Of a stretch of 64,000 nt of DNA, positions 30,201-40,800 are shown piece after piece; position 1 is the first letter of the stretch; every line of letters starts with the position of its first letter. The translations under genes were made by a program, and so were the position numbers. The stretch is taken from assembly GCF_000372725.1 (NCBI RefSeq), contig NW_005199684.1, positions 792,030 to 856,029 of the forward strand. The letters are read 5' to 3'. A model generated the notes under the pieces. The model worked only from the letters and a program-made list of their open reading frames with translations. It made no database searches and was not told where the DNA came from. The DNA comes from Emiliania huxleyi CCMP1516. Lineage: Eukaryota > Haptophyta > Isochrysidales > Noelaerhabdaceae.

Positions 30201-31933
30201 CTACAGCTGTCGCTCTGATGTTGCAAACACGCATGACGGCGAGGGGATGCGAAACGTACCCCGCGCAGGAGGTGCCTCGCTCGGCAAGCTACTCGCGGTG
30301 GCAGCACGCACAGCGTTGCCGCCGCTCCCGCTCCAGCCACCGCCGCCATCCTCCCTGGCAGCCTTGCGCGCCCTCGCGCGCTCCCCCAGCTCCTCCAGCC
30401 TCGCCGCCCGCGCCCCCAGCTCCTCCGCCCCCTCCCCCCCCTCCGCCTCCATCTGCTGCCCGCACGCGGTCCGCCGCGCGTCCTGCTCGCCCGGCGGGCG
30501 CGCCCCTACCAGGCGACCTGCTCGCCGCTTCGTGCCCGCCTGCCCGGGCCGAGCCGGCGCGCCTCGGAGCCGCGCCGCCGCGAGCGCCGCGGGAGAGACT
30601 GGCCGCGGCGACTCGCGGAACCAGGCGTGGCCTGCGGCGGCGGCGGCGTCGAGCCGCTGCGTCGGGTCGTACGTCAGCAGGCCGTCGAGCAGCTGCAGCG
30701 TCGTCTCGGTCGGCCGGAGCCGCGCGAATGTGTGTGCGAGCTCGTTGAAGGGCTGGTCGGGCAGCGCGGGGCCGAGCGAGCGGAAGAGGGGCAGCGCGCT
30801 CATGCCGGGCCAGATGCGGTCCGACGGCGCGCCGAGCAGCTCGACCATCAGCTTGAGCTGCTGCGGCTCGGTCGGGCCGGGCATGAGCGGCCTAGGGTTA
30901 GGGTTAGGGTTAGGGTTAGGGTTAGGGTTAGGTGAAGGGTCGGGCCGGGCATGAGCGGCCGGTGCAGCAGCAGCTCGCCGACGACGCACCCGACGGCCCA
31001 GAGGTCGACGGGCGCGCCGTAGTGCTGCGCGCCGAAGAGGAGCTCCGGCGCGCGGTACCTGGAGGCCGTGCGAGCAGGGGTGTGGAGAGAGGGGCGGGTG
31101 TGGAGGGGCAGCCGGGTGTGCAAGGGCAGCCGGTGCGGCGGGAACCAGAGCGTGACGACGCGAGGCGTGAGGGCGCCTGACGGCGGCGCCTCTCGCGCGA
31201 GCCCAAAGTCGCAGAGCTTGAGCTCGCCTGCCGGATCGGAGAGAGGCCAAGCGGAGAGGGGGTGAGGCGGGCAAGCCGGGGGAGGGGAAGCGGCAAGCGG
31301 AGAGGGGGTGAGGCGGGCATGCCGGGGGAGGGGAAGCGGCAAGCGGAGAGGCGGGAGGGCCGTCGTGGGCCGAGGGGGAAGGCGTCTGCAGAGAGAGGCG
31401 GGAGGAGGGAGCGACGGGGGAGGAGGGGGGAGCGAACGAGGCGAGAGGGAGAGAGCGCGCTCGCCCTTTGCGTTGAGCAGCAGGTTGGACATCTTGAGGT
31501 CGCGGTGCAGCACGCCGCAGCCGTGCAGGTGCTGCACGGCGCAGAGCAGCTGCTCGGAGAGGCATTTGGCCTCTGGGAGGGAGAAGGGAGTGGGCATCGA
31601 GTCGAGCAGCTTGGCGAGCTCGTACTCGCAGTACTCAAACACGAGGAATAGCGAGTCTGCCTTGGAGCCGACCACCACCTCCGCCAGCGTCACAATGTTG
31701 GGGTGCGAGAGACGCCGCAGCAGGCTCACCTCGCGCACCGACGTGAGCGGCATCCCCTCGCGGTCAAAGCCCGAAGAGGAGAGCTTGACGCGCTTGAGCG
31801 CGACGAGCTGGCTGCTCTCGCGGTCGCGCGCGAGGTACACGTCCCCGTACGTCCCCTCGCCAATCTTGTGCACTTTCGAGAAGACCGTGACCGGCCGGCA
31901 CGGCTTATGCGAGGGCAAGATGGCGTCCGCCAT
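30201..31933 (-). CDS. CDK10-like cyclin-dependent kinase, 4 exons
   Basis: Exons are 31933-31465, 31227-31146, 31058-30960 and 30891-30201 (446 residues); every junction keeps the frame. Introns are GC-AG (31228-31464), GT-AG (31059-31145) and GC-AG (30892-30959). Kinase motifs are complete: GEGTYGDVY (P-loop), ALKRVKL (Lys), HPNIVTLAEVVVGSKADSLF, HRDLKMSNLL, DFGLA, TPRVVTLWYRAPELL (activation segment) and DLWAVGCVVGELLLHRPLMP. The sequence LLDSMPTPFSLPEAK and the TP.VVTLWYRAPELL form place it with CDK10 (cyclin M partner, ETS2 regulator in animals) rather than CDK11. The C-terminal tail of about 130 residues is Arg/Ala-rich and lineage-specific. Intron 1 contains tandem pyrimidine-rich repeats. 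Confidence 0.85.
30893..30932 (+). repeat. Interstitial telomeric repeat (TTAGGG)n inside an intron
   Basis: Six consecutive TTAGGG units lie between two copies of a 23-bp exon sequence (30870-30892 and 30938-30960), within the third intron of the CDK10-like gene. Confidence 0.95.
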
Positions 31934-32131
31934 CCGCTGTGGTACCCCAGCACAGCACCCACGGAGTGACTGTCCAGGAGGGCGACCACCGCGGAGACTG
32001 TGGACTGTGGGGGCGTGTGAGCTAGGATCCTACGCCGAGCGCTCGAAAAGCAAAAAAAAAACGGCGCGGCCTAAAAAACAAGAAAATATTTTTCAAGCAT
32101 CCTTCAAACATTTTTTCCCGCGCCTCGACAC
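31934..32131. other. 5' flank of the CDK10-like gene
   Basis: No gene. It contains A-runs near 32049 and 32070. Confidence 0.4.
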
Positions 32132-32756
32132 TTAAAGATGCCCTGCAAGTATAAGCGCGTTTGCTATTCGAAATACCTGCGTTTCCTGTACAGGAAGCGA
32201 CAGCCTCCAGACACACACCTCATACACACATATGGAGCCCCTCTCTCGCCCCCCTGGCGGCGGCAGTGGCCATGGCGACGCTGACGGCGGTGGCACTCGT
32301 GGGACGTGGCGGTGACACTCGTGGCCGCGGCGGCGCCTGGGCAGCAGAGAGCTGCAGTGCTGGCGGCAGCTGGCGGCGGCGGCTGGATGCGGCGGCTGGC
32401 GGCGGCATTGCTGGCGGCGGCCACGCGGGGGAGGCGTTGCTGTGGCGGCGATGCAGCGCTGTCCTCGCGGCTGACGTGCGCCCGGGATAGCAAGCACTGG
32501 CAGTCTGCCGGCGCGGCCGGCGCATTCGAATGCGCCCGCCGCGCCGGCAGTCTGTTGGATGGCCACAGTCGCGAAAGTGGGTGAAGTCCGTGCGGCGCCG
32601 TGGCAGCGGTGGCCAGGCGGCCCCTCTCGGTGCGCCACCGCGACCGCGTTGCGCTCTCGCGCCTCGCCATGCTGCAGGCTGGACGAGGGACATTTGTCGC
32701 GACTTTCAATAGGGAAAACGCAACGCATCTTGAATATGCCTGCAGGGCATCTTTAA
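32132..32756. mobile_element. Candidate non-autonomous element with 16-bp TTAA-ended inverted repeats
   Basis: TTAAAGATGCCCTGCA at 32132-32147 is matched by its exact reverse complement at 32741-32756. The outermost TTAA on both sides fits a piggyBac-type TTAA target duplication. The interior is a GC-rich, repetitive GGCGGC-type sequence containing a 44-bp near-perfect palindrome centred on GCGCATTCGAATGCGC (32506-32549). No transposase is encoded. Confidence 0.5.
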
Positions 32757-32831
32757 CACGTCCCCAGCTGTGCGTCCCCAGCGGCGGCAACGTGCGTGTG
32801 CATGGCAGCGCACAGGCATATACATGCAAAC

Positions 32832-33270
32832 ATGCAAACCCCGCTCCTCGTCGAGCCCGCTCCCGCCTTTTGCACTCCCGAGATGAAGGAGATGACCGCA
32901 CTGAAGAGTCTCTTCGATGCGTGCGACAAAGACAAGTCTGGCTCGCTGGATGTCGAGGAGCTCAAGGTCCTAATCAAGGAGGCCAAGGTGCAACCAACCA
33001 CAAACCGGCTTGTGTGGGGCAGTCGCCACGCCCCCTTACCTGCCCTCCTTCCCTCCCTAGGTGTCCGCCACGGCGGAGGACGCACTCTACGAATACAACA
33101 TCCTCGACGTGTTTGAGAACAGCTGGGACAGCGAGGAGACGGAAATGACTAAGATGGACTACACTGAGTTCTGCCTCTTTGTGAAGGACAAGATTGGCAC
33201 AGGGACGACGAAACAGACCGAGGCGCTCACGAAGCTGGTCACCACCATGAAGGCAGCGTCGGCAGCCTGA
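32832..33270 (+). CDS. Small EF-hand calcium-binding protein, 2 exons
   Basis: Exons are 32832-32987 and 33061-33270 (121 residues) around a GT-AG intron of 73 nt; the junction is in phase. One canonical EF-hand loop is present (DKDKSGSLDVEE) after LKSLFDACD. The second half (MTKMDYTEFCLFVKDKIGTG) looks like the exit helix of a degenerate second hand. I chose the ATG at 32832, which gives MQTPLLVEPAPAF; an in-frame ATG at 32796 is also possible. It is probably a calcium sensor; the partner is unknown. Confidence 0.75.
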
Positions 33271-33663
33271 GCGTTGCTCTATTGATTTGTGCAGGCCCAC
33301 ATGATTGTCCCGTTATCCGTTGATTGTCAGAGCCAGCTGCGCTGGCCGGGCCGCTTATGGGGGACAGGGACCCGCACGCTTGCGTGTGCGGACATGGTGA
33401 CCGTCATTGGTCAGACTGTCTTCACTCTCTATCTATCTATCTTGGTGTGAGAGTGAGTGAGAGAGAGTGCGAGATTTCTTCTGAGTGAGAAAAGAAAAAA
33501 TCCCGGGACAACACTGGGCACGGGACAACACTGGGCACGGGAGTGGCGCGCACTCGCGAGGTGGTTTTCTTCCTTGCTTGCCACCCGCTGGGCGACCCGC
33601 CGCTTCGGGCCCCCCGGCCTACCCGCGCGGTTGCTCATCTCTGAGTCAGGCGTGCGGACACAT
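33271..33663. other. Intergenic region
   Basis: No gene. The word GGGACAACACTGGGCACG is tandemly duplicated at about 33503-33545. Confidence 0.5.
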
Positions 33664-34597
33664 ATGGGGAAGCGCAAGCTCGCTGCAGCGCGCACGGCGC
33701 GGCCGCTCCAGGTCGGCGACGCTGTGAGGGCCAAGTACCTCGCAGACAAGCCACCGCCGCGATTCCTGCAGGGGAAATCGTCCGGCCGCGGCTACTACTT
33801 CCGCGGGCAGGTCTGTGGCGTGCACGCCGACGGCTGCGTGGATGTGTACTTTGCCGACGGACACTTTGAAGCGCGCGTTGTGCCGCAGTTCGTCACGCGT
33901 ACCTCGCACTCTGTGCTGCGCCGCTGGCGCTCATCGGGCCACGATCTCATCGGGCGGCGCCTCCTGATCAGCGTGTTTGAGTTCGACAAGGCTGCGCACC
34001 GCGCTTTCGGCGCGCGCGTGGTCGCGTGGACCGAGGACGGGGGCTTGTTCCATGTCGTTCACGACGATGACGACGAGGAGGCGCTGACCGAGGCGGATAT
34101 CTGGGAGGGGATCAAGAGGCTCGAGGCGGGCGCCTGCACGGGGCCGGCGGCTACGCCACCGCCGCCGCCGCTCGCCCCGCAGCGCCCGCCCCAGGGAAGC
34201 GCATCGGCGGGCCCGGCGGGCGGCGCGGGCGGCGCTGCAACGCCGCTTGGGCCGCCAGGTCCGGTGGACGACGACGCGGCGGTGCGAGAGGCTCTGCGCG
34301 AGCCCGGCAGCATGGCGGGCGTGCGCGAGATGCTTCGGCGAGCCCGAGCGGGCGCGGCGGCTCCGCGGCTGCAGCGCACTTCACCTCTGCACGAGCTGCT
34401 GTAGGCGCGTCCGCCTCGACCACTACGCTGAGGTGTTTGACGAGCAGGGCTATGATGACTTGAACCACATCCGGGCGATCGCCGTCGAGGGAGGCGGCGA
34501 CTTTGAGCGCTTTGTTTGCCACGTTGGACTCAAGCCCGGCCACGCGGCGAAGGTCAAGAGCTGGTGCCGCAGCCTGCCCGCGGCCATGGCACGGTGA
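33664..34597 (+). CDS. Tudor-like and SAM-domain protein, 2 exons
   Basis: Exons are 33664-34337 and 34405-34597 (288 residues), with a 67-nt GC-AG intron. The start MGKRKLAAARTARPLQVGDA leads into a Tudor/agenet-like domain (YYFRGQVCGVHADGCVDVYF) and a second similar stretch (FGARVVAWTEDGGLFHVVHD). After a Pro/Ala-rich linker, a SAM domain is reconstituted exactly across the splice: VREMLR joined to RVRLDHYAEVFDEQGYDDL, then CHVGLKPGHAAKVKSWCRSL. The likely role is a chromatin or RNP adaptor that reads methylated residues and oligomerises through SAM; this is inference. The TGA (34595-34597) is only 10 bp before a MULE target-site duplication. Confidence 0.75.
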
Positions 34598-34616
34598 GTC
34601 GCGAAGTTTTTCTTTA

Positions 34617-35681
34617 GGAAAAATTGCAGTTTACTACGTTTTGAGCTTTTCTCTTGCAGATTACTACACACCACACAATCCACCTTGCAGATTACTACAC
34701 AGACACAATCCACCTTGCAGATTACTACGCACCACACAATCCACCTTGCAGATTACTACACACACACAATCCACCTTGCAGATTACTACACACCACACAA
34801 TCCACCTTGCAGATTACTACACACCACACAATCCACCTTGCAGATTACTACTCATCACACATTCATCGCATGATCCGAGGTTGGTTTTTGCACCCGCAGC
34901 CCTTCCTGACCGGGGCGCCGCACCTGCGGCAACCGTACTGCCGAGACGCGCGAGGTGGAGCTGGCAAGGCAGGTGCGTTCGCCATCGGCCCTGCGTCGTC
35001 GGCGCCGGCAGCTGCGGTGAGGGCTGCGGCGGTCTGAGAAGCATCCTCGTCGCCAGAGGGTGCCACTGTTCGCCTCCTCTTCGCGCCCGACCCCTCGCCT
35101 GGAGACAGGATGCGGCCCCGCTTGGGCCTGCCTGGCTTGGTTGGAAGGAAGACGGGCAGCTTGAGCCGGCTCGGCGGTCCATCTGGCACACTGCCGGGGA
35201 GAGTGGCGGCAAAGTTGAAGTTGTACTGCGCCTGCCAGACGGCCGTGGTGTATTCGGAGTCGACGAGCTGAGCAATGTCGGGGACACCCTTTTTCTGCAC
35301 CGCCACAGCCGCCAAGCACTCGCACGGGAAGCCGGTGACCTTCTTGAGCCCAGTAGGATGACGCCCGAATCAAGTTTCAGCGTTCAACCAGTAACTGCTA
35401 CCTCGGATTTGCAGGTGAGTAAACTGCGAGGTGGATGTGTGGTGTGTAGTAATCTGCAAGGTGGATTATGTGGTGCGTAGTAATCTGCAAGGTGGTTTGT
35501 GTGGTGTGTAGTAATCTGCAAGGTGGATTGTGTGGTGTGTAGTAATCTGCAAGGTGGATTGTGTGGTGTGTAGTAATCTGCAAGGCGGATTGTGTGTGTG
35601 TAGTAATCTGCAAGGTGGATTGTGTGGTGTGTAGTAATCTGCAAGAGAAAAGCTCAAAACGTAGTAAACTGCAATTTTTCC
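34617..35681. mobile_element. Mutator-like (MULE) foldback element with minisatellite terminal inverted repeats
   Basis: The element is 1065 bp. The two ends read GGAAAAATTGCAGTTTACTA and its exact reverse complement. Each arm continues inward as a roughly 31-bp tandem array (unit containing CAGATTACTACACACCACAC), about 6-7 copies, the right arm inverted relative to the left. It is flanked by an exact 9-bp target duplication, TTTTCTTTA, at 34608-34616 and 35682-35690. The interior encodes a transposase C-terminus. TSD size, long TIRs and transposase type all agree on Mutator. Confidence 0.9.
34863..35370 (-). pseudogene. C-terminal fragment of a MULE transposase
   Basis: The minus strand reads KKVTGFPCECLAAVAV, a SWIM-type zinc motif, then DSEYTTAVWQAQYNFNF, KPGRPKRGRILSPGE and a Cys-rich end (YGCRRCGAPVRKGCGC). 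The order SWIM, Y...Y, GRPKK-type basic motif and zinc knuckle is that of MULE transposases. There is no ATG and no DDE core, so it is a remnant inside a non-autonomous element. One SWIM ligand His position is Glu. Confidence 0.75.
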
Positions 35682-35740
35682 TTTTCTTTATGTCCTTTTT
35701 TCGCGGTATTGGTACCCGGCTGCCCCAGGCTTTCGGCGCC

Positions 35741-36650
35741 ATGGATTTGGACGAACTCGAAGGTCCCCTCGACGAGGCGCTTCGTCGTGCTCCCGGCCTG
35801 CTCCAGCACCCGTGCACGCGGGCCGCCGCCACGCGTGCGCTGCTCGCCCGGCTCCCGTGTGAGGAGGCACGTGGCGCTCGCTCGATCGCCGCCCTGCTGA
35901 GTGCGCACGGCGAGCGGTCCCTGGAGGTAAGCACGGAGATTTTTGCGGTGCTGCCGCTGCTCGACGCTCCGGCGTGTCGCGAGGTGCTGGGCCACCTGCC
36001 CACCCTTGTTGGCGGCTCTGACGCTGAGGCGGACGGGATGATGGAGGCGGCGCGCGCAGTGATGGCGGCGGACCGCTCGCTGCTCGTGCCTGCGATCGGT
36101 GCGACCGCTTACATGGCCCTGTGCCGCCCGAGCGCGCTCTGAGGAGAGCCACGCGAGATCGGCAGGCGCTCTCTCCGAGGCTTCGTTGCCGGCGTCGCAC
36201 GCACACGAGTTGGCGCGTCTCGCCGCGGCGGCGCTGCCCCTCGCCGATGAGTCGGACCTGCCCACTCTGGTCCGCACGCTCGTCGGCTGCCTGTCCGCGC
36301 GGTCGGCCGGGCGGGTGCTGCGCGCGCTCCGCTCCGCCCTCGGCCCCGTGTCGAGCCAGACGGTCGGCCTGCTCCTCGAGGCGGCAACGCACCCAGCCCT
36401 CTCCCTGGCCCTTTCGCATGCGCCCCTGCTCCTGCACTACACCCTGCCCCTGCCCTGCCACCCGCCCCTCCCCCACACCCTCCAGGTGGTTGGCCACGCT
36501 CTGCGAGTCTCCACGCCCGCCGTCTCGTCGCTCCTGCGCCTCTGCGCCTCCTCGCCGCCCCTCTCACGGTGTGCGCGAAGGCCCGGCTGCAGCCTCCGCC
36601 ACAGCCGTACCTCACCACCTCTGCCACTGCCGCTGCCATCGCCGCCACCT

Positions 36651-36721
<71 letters not shown>

Positions 36722-37821
36722 TCGTCTTGGTCGCTGAGCCTCGTGCCGCGCCTCGCGCCCGCCCAGGTGGGACGTCCTGCTCCTCCTGCGCCTCTCCACC
36801 GAGCCTCGCCACGCGCGCGCCGTAGCCGCCGCCGTCTGCCGCGCCGTCCGCGCCGGGAGCTTGGCTCCGTCCACCCTCGCCGACTGCGCCACAGAGCCGT
36901 CCCTCGCGCCCCTCTCGCCGGCGGCCGCAGCGGCGCTCCTCCTCCCCCTCCTCGGCCCCGAGGCGGCCCGCCCGCCCAGAGCGCGCCCGCCCAGGCCCCG
37001 CGGCGGAGCGGCCCGCAGCTGGGCGCCCCTTCAGCGAGAGGCTCTCTGGCGCTCCGCCGCCGCGACCGGCTTTGCGACTGCGGTGCTCAACCCCCTGCCG
37101 CTGGAGGGGTTCAGGGGATGTTCCTGCCCTTCCTTCANNNNNNNNNNNNNNNNNNNNNNNNNNNNNNNNNNNNNNNNNNNNNNNNNNNNNNNNNNNNNNN
37201 NNNNNNNNNNNNNNNNNNNNNNNNNNNNNNNNNNNNNCTCGCTCCCTCCTTGCCAGCCACACTCCCTCGCCGCCCTCCCCCCCGCCCCACAGGCTCCTTG
37301 CCAGCCGCACTCCCTCCCGCCGCCGAGCCGCCCCGGCGACCCCCCTCCGGCAGGTGCTCGACCACCACCCGCCCCAGACGCGCCGCCACTTCGTCGCCAC
37401 CCTCCTCGCCGCCGCCCTCGCCCCCAGTGGGCACCACACCGTCGCCGCGGACGGCGCCACAGGCACGGGCGTGCGCATCCTGTCGCTCCTCTGCGCACAG
37501 CGGCCGCTCGCGCTGGTCGAGCACGGCGCGGCGCTCTACGAGGCGCTGCTCCAGGCAGGCGGCGGAGGCGGGGGCGCCCTCTCGAGCAGCCAGCTGTGCG
37601 CGCTGTGCCAGAGCCTCGCCGTGGCGGCGGCGCGCGCGCCGCGGCTCCGCAGCTCGCTGCTCGTGTACCTGCAGAAGCACCTCTTCGGCGGTCGCACCCA
37701 GGCTGCGCCCAACCCGGGCGACGCCGTGGCGGGCGGCGGCGGGGGAGGCGCGCTCTCGGTCGCTCTCTGCCTGGCGGAGGCCATGATCGAGTGCACTGGT
37801 CCCGAGCCGCGCGTGCACGGA

Positions 37822-37854
<33 letters not shown>

Positions 37855-40800
37855 GCCGGGGGCGACCGGCTCGCGGTGCTTCGCTGGCTTGTCCAGGCGG
37901 CACCTCTGGCACGCGGGGCCGATGCGGGCGCCGGCTGGCTGCTGGTGCGGCGCCACTTGGCGCTGCTTGCTCCGCCAGAGGTGGCCGGCCGCGCCACGAG
38001 CCTTGCCCACGGCTCATTTCCGTCGCGGTACCACTGCTGACTCGCTGCAGGTGCGGGCCCTCCGAAGCGATGCCCTGCCGCGCGCGCTGCGGCGAGCAAG
38101 CCTCGAGCTGCTGATGGAGCCGCGGCGCCCCGGAGCTGTGGCGGACTCCCGCACTCCGCAGCTGGCCGGGGGGGGCGACCGCGTCCTCACGCCCTTCGTC
38201 TCCGCCGCCGCCGCCGCCGCCTCGGGCCATCTGTGGCTCCCGCCGCTGTGCGCGGTGGGGGCGTACTCGAGCCGCTCCCGCCCCGCGATGCAACCACTCT
38301 CACGGAGACGCGTTCCGGCTCCTTAGGCGGCAGCCCGCGAGCCACATTCGCTGCGAGCTGCGTCTGCGCTCCTGAACTGTGCCGCCGCCGCCGCCGCGCT
38401 GGTCGACCCGCGTGGCGGTGCAGAGGTGGCGTGGGGTGCATCTCGCCTCACGTTTGGCGTCCCGCCGGCTGACGCGGCGCTGGAGGCGGCCTTTCGTGCT
38501 GAGATGGCTGTCGAGCGGCCGAGCACCGCCCCCGCCGCGACCGGCGAGGAAGGGGGCGGTGACGTTGCGATGCTCGGGGAGGCTGGGCGAGCAGCGGGCG
38601 GCTCCGCACTGGCGGGCGAGGGGCCGGAGGCAGACGGCGGCGCGGAGAGTGGAGTGCCGACGGTGACGCGACTCTCTAACCCAGGTCATGCCTGACTCTC
38701 GAAGGCGCGACGCCCGAGCGCGGGATCCATCGCACGGCTCGCGACCCTCGCCACCGCCGCCGCCTCGCTTCTCGGCGGTGCCTTGGGGAGGGGCGCCAGT
38801 CCGTGGCTCGCCGCGTACCCGTCTCATCCTAGCCGCCCCTCTGCTGTCAGGCCAGCTCGCCGCGTGCGGTGCCAACACTTTGCTGCCGGGCATCAGATCT
38901 TGCGGCGCAGTGGCTTCTCGCTCCCTCGCCCCGGAGTTTGTGGAGGCGCTTCGGCAGCGGCTCTACTTGGAGTCTCTCGCCGCCACGGCGGAGCGGCGGC
39001 TCGCCGAGCTCGCAGCCCCGCGCCACGCCCCCGGCGCGCCCAAGCGCGCACGTTCGCCGGTGCCGTCGACCGCCGCCGCCGCCGCGGCGACGTTTCGAGA
39101 TGAGGTGTGCGCGTTGCGATCGCTTGCAAGCGCCGGGGCGACGCTGCCGCCGCGCATGCTCGCTGCCGCCCTGTCGTCGTTGGTTCCGCTCTGCGGTGGC
39201 GACGGCGCCGTCAGCGCCCACGGCGTCGTGACCGAGGATGAGGCGCACGCACTCGAGGCCGCGGCGGCCGCCGGGCGCGAGTCGACGGGCGTGTGCGACT
39301 TGTCTCTGCTGATTGCCGTCTTGAGCGAGCTCGGGTCAGCGCTTGACGAGGCCGGGACGTCGCCTACGGCCACGGAGGCTGCGACCGAGCCGCCTCCGCC
39401 CGCGGAAGTTGCTGCTTCCTCTTCTGCTGCCGCTTCTTCCTCCTCGGCTGGCGCGGGATCCAGCGGCGGCGGCGGGAGCGGCAGGGGAAGCGGCAGGAGT
39501 GTCGGCGGCGTGGACAGTGGCACAGACAGCGGCGTCAACGACGTCGCTCGCGCGTGCCTGCCTCGACTGCTCGCGGCGACAGTGCCGCTGCACGCGCGGA
39601 CCGAGGCGGAGCGCAAGGCGGCCGCAGGCGCCCCTAGCGGTGGGGGCCGGCAGGGTGCCGAGGGTGTGTACCGGCGCAGCGTCGAGGCGCTGGTGCGCGG
39701 CTACCAGCTCCTCTGCCGGATCCTCGATGGCGAGCGGCTCGTGCGCGGGGTGGACACGCTCGAGGAGAGCCTCTCCGGGACGGTGCCGCCCAGTACCGAC
39801 GTGCGATCCATCGCCGCTGGCCGCGACGGGTCGAACACGACGCTCGCGGCGTGGGCCTCGCAGCTCTCGGCGCAGGCAACCTCGCTGTCCGAGCCGCATG
39901 CCGCCGTCGCTGCGCTCCTGGCGGCGCGTGCCCTCGCGCCGACGCCAAACGAGGAGGGCGCCGCGGGCGGCCGTGGCGCCAGCTCGCCGTGCGCGCGCGC
40001 CAATCGCGCCCTGCAGCGCGCCGCCATCACGTGCTTGCGAGCCGTCTACCCGCTCCGGCGGGCGGAGCTGGCTCGGCTGCTGCCGCCACTGCCTCAGGAG
40101 GTCGCACGGTCGCCCGCCACGGCCGCAGCCATGTCCGCCGCCCTCCGCTGCCCGAGCGCGCGGCGCAACGCCGCGCTGTGCGGACTGATGCAGGTTGCGC
40201 TCCTTGCCACGCCGCCGTTGCGCCGCGCGCACACCCTTCGCGCTCTTCTCGCCGCCTGCCGCGAGGCGGCCACGGCGGCCGGCTCGACGAGGGCTGCAAG
40301 CCGGCCTCGCCGAGAGCCGGTGCCGCTGCTGAGCGGCGGCGGTGTCCACGCGGGGCTCCTTCTATGCGCGGCACACGTGACGGCCGCTGCGCGCGCGGCC
40401 ATCCCGCTCGTCGCCACGTCGCTGCAGCGCTCCGCCGCCTTCGCGGCGCGGCTGTATGCGCTCGGCGCCGACGCGCTCTCCCTGCTCGCGCTGGCGGTGC
40501 GGGCGGAGTCCGCCGGCCGCCGCCCCTCGGGCGAGGCCGGAGCGGCGTGCGCCGTGTGCGCGCAGCTCCTCGCGGTCTCGCGCGAGCTCCTACTCGCTTG
40601 CGTCGACGCGCGCTGTCAGCCTGGCGTCTCGGTCAGCCGCTCTGCCCTGTCGCCTCCGCTGGCGGGCGCGACTTGCCTCGCCCGTCAGGCGCGCCGCTTC
40701 GCCAGCGGGCTCAAGCGGGACGGTGAGGCGGCTTGTGCTCCACCGCATCGCGAGGCGGAAGCCGAAGCCGAGGCGGAGATTGGCGAGGCGGCGGCAGCGG

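Noticed and set aside
30893..30932. Chromosome end or assembly join at the telomeric repeats
   Set aside because: Coding sequence of one kinase gene continues in frame on both sides, so it is an interstitial array.
34654..35037. ORF reading through the 31-bp repeats (TTHHTIHLADYY-like peptide)
   Set aside because: It is a by-product of a repeat length that keeps the frame open, and it lies in transposon TIR sequence.
39336..40349. 337-codon minus-strand ORF
   Set aside because: It is antisense to the FANCI-like coding exon and has an Arg/Ala/Gly composition typical of shadows in this genome.
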